A stretch of 64,000 bases of DNA from the NCBI GenBank assembly GCA_037042915.1, contig CM073201.1:2976001-3040000 (forward strand). The letters run 5' to 3'. Below, piece after piece: positions 56,765-64,000 of this stretch (its first letter is position 1; each line of letters starts with the position of its first letter). Under the pieces are notes generated by a model. It made no database searches. It was not told the origin of the DNA and saw only the letters and a program-made list of their open reading frames with translations. The stretch comes from Auricularia sp. M13 (taxonomy: Eukaryota > Basidiomycota > Agaricomycetes > Auriculariales > Auriculariaceae). The position numbers were made by a program, and so were the translations under genes.

Positions 56765-59103
56765 ATGTGGTTCTACATCGTCGCGTTACTGGGCGCGCTT
56801 GTTGTACAGCGCCTCCTCAAGCTTCGAGCCTTACTCGCTGGCGTACGCAACTACCCCGGATGGCGGCACCTCATTACGCCCACAATTCCGCTGCCGATAC
56901 CCAAGATTCCTGGGGTGTTTGCGGGGTACATGTGGCAGATGAATGAGGGCCACAAAAGTTCGTACCACGTGCGGCTGTCAAAATCTCAATTTATTGCTTG
57001 CAATAGTTTTCCAGCAGTTTGGCAGCGACATCTTCACCATGGTATGCTTGTTCATCGCATGGTTTACTTGAATAACTGACGCATCCCTGTTAGGCTTCGT
57101 TCTTCCCGACTGAAGTGGGCTACAACATCGCGGACGCTGTCACGGCCAAGGTGCGCAACCCACTGTGTTTTCTGACCGTAGCCATCTCAACTAACAGAAG
57201 ACCTCAAGGAAATCTTCTCCTCGTCGCCGCGGTTTCCGAAGCCGTTGCACTTTTATAAGCTAATCAATCATTTTGGAGATAATGTCGTCGGCAGCGACGG
57301 CGCCGTCTAGAAAAAGTGAGTGCTGCATCAGCGATGTCCCAAGCTTATCTCATTTTGCAGACATCGTAAACCCTCGGCACCGGCTTTCAGGTACGTCTTC
57401 TCCGTTTTTCGCGCCATTGCTCACCAGCGGATCCAGTGAGGTACGACACTCTCGTTCGAGCGTCTCAGAACCTTTCGTGAATCGAATCGGCTAGAAAAAT
57501 AACAAACTCGTCTGGGACGAGGCAGTCAAGATCACCTTGGGGATGTTTGAGACGTCAGGATGGCAGGGAAAGGATACTGTGCGCATCGACCACGCAGTAG
57601 ACATCACGTTACCGGTGCGTTGCGCCCCTTTCGATGAATTCTGGCGAATTCTCATGACGCGCAGCTCGCCTTGGCTATCATCAGCATTTCCGGTAGGATT
57701 TGTCACCAGTCATACAGAACTCTAGGGGATCTGACGCGTCGGATGGCAGGGTTCGGCCGTCCGATGAACTGGAATGATGCAGGAATTGTTCCTACAGGTC
57801 GGAGATCTGGTTCGTGGATGACATGCGCAGACTGAGGTGAATATTTTCAGGACACACGATGACGTTCAAAGACGCCCTGCACACGGTCGCAGGCAACCTC
57901 CGCGTCAAGCTACTGGTGCCCGAGTGGGCTCTTCCGCTGCGCAAGCACTGGCGCTTCGTGGATCACTCATTCAAAGAGCTCCAGGTGCGAGCTCGTTTTC
58001 CAATCTCCTGCTGAATCAGACGTTGACGCTACCCGGGAAGCAATACATGTCGGAAATGGTCGTTGCGCGCAGAATGGCTGAGGAGAAGGAAGAGCGATAC
58101 GACCTGTTCAGCGGTCTATTGGATGCAACTGAGAAGGAAGACCCGCGCGAGAAGCTGACTGACGCCGAGCTGATTGGTATGCCCCGCGTCGTCTAAGGGC
58201 CGCATCTCATAATGAATGCTGTGCAGGTAACATATTCATTTTCCTCATCGCCGGACACGAGGTACGATCCTGCGAGTGTTCGGAAACTAGCGCGACTCTC
58301 ATTGGTTGCAGACTACAGCACACGCGCTGGCTTTTGCCCTTGGTCTCCTCGCGCTCTATCCCGACGAGCAAGATAAGCTATATGAGGAAGTGATGTCAAT
58401 CACACCCGACAAGCGCATACCGGCGTACGACGAAATGGGCAAGTTCAAGCGTTGCCTGGCGTTCGTCTTTGCTCCGGCCCGCTGTCCCAAAGCTCACTCT
58501 CTTACTCAGTGTGTTATACGAGACCCTACGGTTTTACCCTCCAGCGATCGGCGCGGGCAAGATTAGCGCAGAGGACACGGCGCTCCCCACGTCCGACGGC
58601 GGCTCGATCGTCGTGCCCAAGGACACGTTCCTCGGCATTACCTTCATCGGTATACATCGTAACCGTGCGCACCCTCCTTCTCATTGCACCCCATGTTTCT
58701 CACGCAGTGCAGCGAAATACTGGGATGACGCAGAGAAGTTCGATCCTGGCCGATTCCTCAAGCCCGATTGGCCGCGCGAGGCTTTCTATCCGTTCTCCGG
58801 CGGTGTGCGCTCCTGCCTAGGTCGCAAGTAAGTTAGCCCCGTTTCGCAGCTTGCCTTGCGCTGAAATGAAAACTCCAGGTTCTTCGAGAGCGAGGCTGTG
58901 GCAATCCTCGCGGTCCTCGTCGCTCGTTACCGGGTAACGCTGCCTGACGACCTCGGCATGGAGCCCACCAGGGAGAATTTTCTTGCGCCGACTATGTCTC
59001 TCACCATGGCGTGAGCATGCGTGAATTCTGAATCAAGATGAGGACGGCTGACTTGCTTTGCGACAGTCCGAAGCGGATCCCCCTTGTGTTTCACAGACGG
59101 TGA
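56765..59103 (+). pseudogene. Cytochrome P450, decayed head-to-head duplicate
   Basis: Collinear with the intact P450 from the anchor MWFYIVALLGALVVQRLLKL to VFHRR, including the I-helix AGHETTAHALAF, the ETLRFYPP motif and FSGGVRSCLGRKFF. Two lesions: at 57308-57310 the tryptophan of VWKK is a TAG stop, and near 57,800-57,812 one base is lost, followed in frame by TGA (57838-57840). A 41-base GT-AG segment (57810-57850) would bypass the second lesion in frame, with loss of about 14 residues, but not the first. The 4-base microexon is conserved (57437-57440). It has an extra intron before the last exon (MA|PKRIPL) that the partner lacks. Splice sites are largely intact, so the loss looks recent; transcription may persist. 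Confidence 0.8.
57437..57440 (+). other. 4-base microexon (TGAG) in the decayed P450
   Basis: Same four bases, phase and flanks (ATCCAG acceptor, GTACGA donor) as the intact copy, although the surrounding introns have diverged freely. Confidence 0.75.
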
Positions 59104-59342
59104 AGGGAGATAATATCCCATCGCCATGGGGAACTTATATTCGCATTTCCGTGTCTTGTGGTATCCCTTACTCCAGTAATACGAGGACCGCGGAGTAACC
59201 AGAGTGTGCCCCTCGCACTGTAGGTTAATCTATCGTAGATCGCACTGTAATAGTCGGAACGGCTACTTTCCTTGTATCTTACACCTGTGCGTAGAGGATT
59301 TTCGAACGTACAGTCTTATTGTTGAAAAGTCTGCGTCACGAA

Positions 59343-60093
59343 CTACAATCCCAGGCCGGCAAGCACGAGCCCTAAGCCCACTGACAACAAGAACGAAGCA
59401 AGTCCAACAACGCTGAGGGAATCCAGTCAGCGAGGTGTGGAAATCTGGAGACATTGAGACGGCTTACGAAGTCGCCACAAGAGTCATCACGTCCTTCATC
59501 AGTGCGCCAATAAGACCAAGCAGTGCGGAGAGGCCGTCATCGAGCGCAACGATCTCGCTTGGCTGGACAGCCCCCGACACCCCCGCATTATAGAGTGTAG
59601 TGGTGATATCCTTTGGTTGGGTAAGCGGCCGAAAGAGCTGAGTGAATATCTGGAAAAGTCGAGCGCACCGTGAGGATGAATGAGGCGAGGTTAGCCACCG
59701 CCGGATCCAACGGGCGCATGACGCCGTTGGTCGCCTGGATCGCTTTCAGCGATGACATGGCAATGTTCGACGCAGAAGTGAGCTCGTTAAGCAGACTGAT
59801 AAAAATGAGATTGACCCCTCTACAGACTATAGATGAGCACTCACGGCTTAACATCCCGCGCAGCCTGCGTCTTGTTGCCATTGTGTGAGATGAGGGCTAA
59901 GCAAAGGTCAGTTGATGCTAGGTAGCCCGACACTGCGATACTTACTGATTTGGGGGAGAATAGTCTGCGTCGAACGCTGAAACGTCTGAAGGACTCCGAT
60001 GATATCCGAGTTGTCGCTTGCGGTAGCCGCAGGCGAAGCGAGAGACAGCGGTAAGGCGGCGAGGAAAAACACAGACACACGGGCGAACTTCAT
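59343..60093 (-). CDS. Small secreted hydrophobic protein, paralogue 3 (SSP-3)
   Basis: Five exons, 179 residues. Signal peptide MKFARVSVFFLAALPLSLAS, then SDIIGVLQTFQRSTQTILPQ, HNGNKTQAARDVKP with one N-glycosylation sequon, and LLNELTSASNIAMSSLKAIQ. MRPLDPAVANLASFILT and DITTTLYNAGVSGAVQPSEI follow, then a hydrophobic helix and the end SVGLGLVLAGLGL. It is very close to SSP-4, 489 bases upstream in the same orientation, so the two are a recent tandem duplicate; SSP-1 and SSP-2 are more distant. There are no cysteines. Function is not known; being secreted and amphipathic, a role at a surface or interface is a reasonable guess. Confidence 0.85.
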
Positions 60094-60582
60094 GATATCG
60101 AAGGGCTAGTCCCTGGACTACTCCGCGAACGAATGTATCTTTTTATATGGCCCGACGTCGTGACGTATCGTTGCAATGGCTGGGGGAGCCGGAATTCCTC
60201 CAAGAGAGTAGCCGGAGTTGAAGAAGAGTCGCATGAAATAGTGAAGCATGCGAGGTCGCCGTATTCTGACGTTCTCAAGGAGCACTGGGGTGCGCCGTAT
60301 ACTCCCGGGACGCCGTGTTGCGTTTGCGAGCTTCCTCAGCAAGGTAAGGGCGGCCAACTGTGCCCAATAGCTCGAGAGGATTATAGTTGTAGATCGTGGA
60401 GAATGGGAACCACCTCAACGTTGACCCCTTGGAGTGTATTGGCAATGATTTGGCAATGATTTCGCAAGACGAGTGCATCCAAGTGCTGGTATAAAACCAG
60501 GCCAATGAAATATTGCCCTTGAAGAACAAATGATAGATCAGGGACCTTCGCTAAACATCAAGGTAGCGGATACATCAGAGAA
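60094..60582. other. Intergenic between tandem SSP-3 and SSP-4, with SSP-3 promoter
   Basis: Contains the SSP-3 promoter pair and about 180 bases that match the SSP-4 upstream region in ordered blocks (GCGCACCCCA, TTGAGAAC, GATACGTCAC). No other gene. Confidence 0.5.
60141..60167 (-). promoter_or_regulatory. TACGTCA element plus TATA box of SSP-3
   Basis: Minus strand: TACGTCA at 60167-60161 and TATAAAA at 60147-60141, 13 bases apart, 48 bases before the ATG. Confidence 0.6.
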
Positions 60583-61327
60583 TTACAGTCCCAGGGCACC
60601 CAGTACAAGGCCCAGTCCGACAAGCAAGAGCAAAGCTGAAACACCGACAACACTGAAAGTCGCCGACGATTAGACCCTGGAACAATGATTCATGTGGCAA
60701 AACTCACGATACGCCGACAATTGCCAAAGTTCCCATCATGATGGCTTCCAGTAGATCCAGTATGAATGAGAGCGGGTCGTCGAGGGCGACGATTTCGTCG
60801 TGGTGGACGATGCTTGAAACACCAGCGTTGTTCAGCGTCATCGTAATGTCCTGCGTCTCGTCAAGTTCCCACTTCGAAGTAGGAGGAATAAGGTCGCACT
60901 GTGAGGATGGAAGAGATGAGGTTCGCCACCGCCGGATCGACAGGCCGAACGGTGCCATTGCTGGATCTGATGTCCTTCAACGACGACACGGCCGCGTTCG
61001 CGGCGATGATCAAGTCGTTAAGAAGCCTTGAGCATATGTCAATGACAAGCATAGAGCGCCGACGATATAGCAACTGACGGTTTCACATTTGCGGCCACCA
61101 GAGTCTTGTTGCTGTTCTGTGCAACATTGGCTGGACGGTGTTCAGAGAGAAGAGTCGCACATGGAAATGTTTCCGGACGTACTGATCTTTGGAAGGACGG
61201 TCTGGGTGGTCAGCTGGAAGGACTTCAGTACGTCCAGTATATCCGAATTGTCATTCCCGCTGGCGGCAGGGGTAGCGAACACCGTCACGGCGGCGACGAG
61301 CAGAGATACGACACGGGCGAACTTCAT
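60583..61327 (-). CDS. Small secreted hydrophobic protein, paralogue 4 (SSP-4)
   Basis: Five exons, about 177 residues. Signal peptide MKFARVVSLLVAAVTVFATP, then SDILDVLKSFQLTTQTVLPK, AQNSNKTLVAANVKP, LLNDLIIAANAAVSSLKDIR, VRPVDPAVANLISSILT, DITMTLNNAGVSSIVHHDEI, a hydrophobic stretch (FILDLLEAIMMG) and the end LLVGLGLVLGALGL. Intron positions equal those of the other three members. It is the closest relative of SSP-3. No cysteines and one sequon. A longer frame runs upstream of the ATG at 61327, but the signal peptide and TATA position fix the start here. MED12 lies divergently to the right. Confidence 0.85.
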
Positions 61328-62102
61328 GATGCCGGCGATGCAACAAGGCTTAGAACCTGACCCAGTCGGTTTAAATATCATCGTTGCGTTGTGACGTATC
61401 CCTGCGAATCTCTGGGGACCCGGCAACATTGAAGACAGGATAAGCGAGTTTCTGAGCCTTCCTCGAAACGCTGGAGCACGTGGGATCACCGTGATTCCGA
61501 TGTTCTCAACGGCCAGTGGGGTGCGCCGTACGCCACCGTGAGCACGTCTGTTGAATGCTGCAGTGACAATTGCATAAATGATATACCCGCACTGAGCCCG
61601 CGTGAGTGACGTCCCGAAATCTCTTGAGAACTGTGCCAACTCAGCGACGCATGTTGCAAGCCGACCCACAGGGGCGACGAGCGCGAACTGGAGCAGCGCC
61701 ATTTGCAACCGAAGGTTTGCGAAGGAAAGAAACCCGCGCTTCGGCAGAACCTTTGGCATCGTTCCAATCCACGGCAAGGCGAGCGAGTAGGAGATGCTGA
61801 TGCAATTTGTACCATAGGTCGAGGGGCCATCATAAGCCTAACGCTGTGAAAACAGGTACCCGGCAAATACTGCCAGAATGAATGAGCCCGTGCAATTCAA
61901 TGCAGTTTCAGACATTGATCGAGCATTTTGTATAGCACAGAAAAGTCCGCACGAATCTGCCATGATGGTTAGAGTGAAAGAGTGGCTGTCGGAGTTCGCG
62001 CTTAGCCGTCGCCTTATGCCAGCCTCTTCGACAACTTGACGGCTGCTCACTCGCAGCCACTAGCAATGGCCCTGTGGCATTCACATACACTACAATAGGC
62101 AT
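61328..62102. other. Divergent intergenic, SSP-4 / MED12
   Basis: Contains the SSP-4 promoter and the MED12 5' flank. Open frames on the minus strand are promoter read-through with no motif. Confidence 0.45.
61371..61398 (-). promoter_or_regulatory. TACGTCA element plus TATA-like box of SSP-4
   Basis: Minus strand: TACGTCA at 61398-61392 and TATTTAA at 61377-61371, 14 bases apart. The TATA is weaker than in the other three copies. Confidence 0.55.
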
Positions 62103-63660
62103 ATGGCTAGCTCTCGCACGCCGCCAGAACCAGTGGCCCCGTATATTGCGCGTCCGCCGCAATGGCTGAAGCGAACTCATGCAACGGCTGACATCGGTGA
62201 GGCCTGTGTTCCAATCCAACTGAGCATGAATTGATTGCGAATAGGATACTCCGGATTCTACCCACCACTTCCCAATGCGCAGGAGGAACAGCTCACCGAT
62301 TCTGCTGTACAGCAAGGCTACACGGCGCCGCCAGAAGTCAATGTGCGTGGCACCAAGTCGCAAGCATTTCTGGCACACGCTGATTTGACTAGGCAGAAAG
62401 CTTCAACGCAAAGGGAGAAGCTACCAAGAGTTTTGCAGTGGGAACCGCGCTCGAAGATCTGAAGCAGCTCTTGGAGCTCGTCATTGAACGGCGAGCAGAC
62501 AATGCATCCAGACTTCCGTATGCCCATAAAGAAAATTTGCTGTGGCATATGCTAATGTCTTCCTAGACCCTCTACGTTCAAGGTTCCTGGACGGGTCACA
62601 TTCACGGAGACACGCCGCGTCGGTTGGGTCAACGAGCTCGCCGACCCGGACACGCCGCTCAGCAAGCTTGGCAAGAGCGTGCCGCACGGATTCAAGGGCC
62701 ATGACCTGCTCGAGATGCTGCAGACCAACAAAATTGCCGTCTCTCGAGCGGTATGGTATGTCCGTGTGCTCGGCGCAAACGAGACGCAGGGCATGCGCAA
62801 CCGGCCCAACTTCCACCCCAGCATGTACAGTGTGGAGTGGGCCAACGTTGTCACGAGCTACCTCAAGAAGCTGCTAGCCGACATTGCCCTTCCCAGTGCG
62901 CCTCGAGCAGGACTCAATATCAAGCAGACATTCAAGAGCATTCTTGCTGAACCCGACTCTCGTGAGCGGTGGTTGACCCGATACTCTTACTGGTGAGTCG
63001 AGCGCGTCTCCCGCAACACAATTTGCCTGGCGGTCGCCCTCTGCGTTTTATTGCAACATGATCTGCGTCGCGGATTTTGTTGCGGCCGGTTGAGAGCACT
63101 CTGATGACTTGCTGACATTTTTCAGTTTGGATCTTGTTCGGGAATTCTACGCAGAGTCTCTTGTGGACCACTGCACGTTTCTGTCCTGGCTTTGTCAACA
63201 CCTTGCCGGCGCCAACCTCGCACAGGCCTTTTTCATCGCTGGCCTGATGGAGGAATACTCGGATGGCCTGCTCGGGCATCGTGCCTTCGCACGACCGGTC
63301 ATAGAGAGCTGCCTGGCTAGGTTGACCGAAATTGAGGCTTCTCCCGTCAAGGAGAATATGGTCTTCCTCTCGTCGACGATCAAATCGCTTCTCCACGTGC
63401 GTCGGCCTCCAAGCCCCCAAATATGTAATAACGCCTATTTCAGCGTGCTTTGGCCGCAGTGCCCGACGCGCTTGTCAGCCCAGGCATCTGGATGTACCAC
63501 TCGGGCATCTTTCGTGACGTCTTGGGCCATGCGGACGACTTCCGCGAAGTCGAGCAGCGCAACGAGGCGCTGGTGTTCCGCATCCTGCCCGAGCGCGCGA
63601 TGGCGGAGGTGCGCATGATCATGGTGGCACGGCGCTGGTCACCCATCATGAAAAGGCGTA
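62103..63660 (+). CDS. MED12: Mediator complex subunit 12 (Srb8), 5' part
   Basis: Kinase-module subunit of Mediator that activates CDK8 and restrains transcription. Six exons are seen: 62103-62196, 62245-62342, 62393-62517, 62567-62992, 63126-63396 and 63444 onward. The start is MASSRTPPEPVAPYIARPPQ, followed by GYSGFYPPLPNAQEEQLTDS. The Med12 domain proper contains KSVPHGFKGHDLLEMLQTNK, RAVWYVRVLGANETQGMRNR, YSVEWANVVTSYLKKLLADI, LNIKQTFKSILAEPDSRERW and CLDLVREFYAESLVDHCTFL, all strongly conserved. Full-length homologues exceed 1,400 residues, so only the beginning is here. Family resemblance fades after RNEALVFRILPERAM (about 63,600), and after 63,660 base composition changes abruptly. 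The gene may be interrupted there or continue beyond an insertion. Confidence 0.9.
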
Positions 63661-64000
63661 GGAACTTCCTTCGTGTGACAGTAGGTTGTACTGGAAGTGG
63701 CAACTTGAAAGTATTTATAAGTTTCTACATGACGAGGGCAGAACTCATCATGATGTCCGATAATTACACTCGGATTACACTCCGTACGGAACCTGGTAAC
63801 GGATCGAAATCCGAGTCAAACATGGCAGTAGATTACCATCGATTACCGACGGCTTACTGGCTGCCTCCATGTAGCTGTGATTCTGCGGCAAGCCTGATAA
63901 ATATCCTGGGTCTTCCTGGGTATATGCAGGGTAGCTCAACGAGGTTGCATCCACCCGGAGCTGCTTCTGCATTTCCATTACTGTATTTATCTCATACCAT
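63661..64000. other. AT-richer sequence replacing expected MED12 coding sequence; possible insertion
   Basis: Starts with TGTGACAGTAGG at about 63,675, reminiscent of the TG start of a long terminal repeat, and has lower GC than the exon before it. The other end is outside the window, so family, age and completeness cannot be judged. It could equally be diverged MED12 or an intron. Confidence 0.25.

Noticed and set aside
61142-61777. 211-codon frame extending SSP-4 upstream
   Set aside because: Runs through the TACGTCA-TATA promoter; the signal peptide starts at 61,327.
1-64000. CRISPR arrays, rRNA genes, bacterial-type operons
   Set aside because: No regularly spaced short repeats, no rRNA sequence, and gene structure is eukaryotic throughout.

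Overview
This window looks like nuclear DNA of a basidiomycete fungus, most likely an Agaricomycete. The genes are dense and GC-rich, and most are broken by many introns of about 45-60 bases with GTRNGT donors and CAG/TAG acceptors. The content fits too: WSC-domain proteins, a GH43 arabinanase, F-box/leucine-rich paralogues, multi-exon P450s, Zn2Cys6 regulators and small secreted proteins. Gene models were built by eye from splice signals and reading-frame phase. Exon phases close for every model called intact.

Layout. 0-12 kb: the end of an amino-acid transporter, DPM3, an F-box protein, two tandem beta-lactamase-fold hydrolases, a twin-Cx9C (DUF3128/Emi1) protein, a three-WSC-domain secreted protein and the APC/C subunit CDC23. 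13-21 kb: a secreted protein of unknown function, small secreted protein SSP-1, D-lactate dehydrogenase and a GH43 arabinanase. 22.8-30 kb: one very large DOCK-family Rac/Cdc42 exchange factor. 30-37 kb: a 2OG-Fe(II) oxygenase, two copies of a small cysteine-rich protein, a second F-box protein and FIT2. 37-48 kb: a repeat-rich, gene-poor flank, then a Zn2Cys6 regulator and a convergent NmrA/SDR pair, with related promoter modules facing inward at both ends. 48.7-52 kb: SSP-2 and allantoinase. 52.6-59.1 kb: a broken D-amino-acid-oxidase fragment and a head-to-head pair of P450 duplicates, one intact and one decayed. 59.3-61.3 kb: SSP-3 and SSP-4. 62-64 kb: the 5' part of Mediator subunit MED12, whose recognisable sequence stops near 63,660.

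Most genes are unrelated housekeeping or secretome genes; I see no classical biosynthetic cluster. The most notable signals are these. Four dispersed paralogues encode a small secreted hydrophobic protein with the same five-exon architecture, and all four carry a TACGTCA element 13-17 bases upstream of a TATA box. A 4-base microexon is conserved in both P450 duplicates, and a 7-base microexon occurs in the WSC gene. There is a GC-AG intron in allantoinase. A pair of inverted promoter-like modules with duplicated CCCCAACG motifs lies about 10 kb apart.
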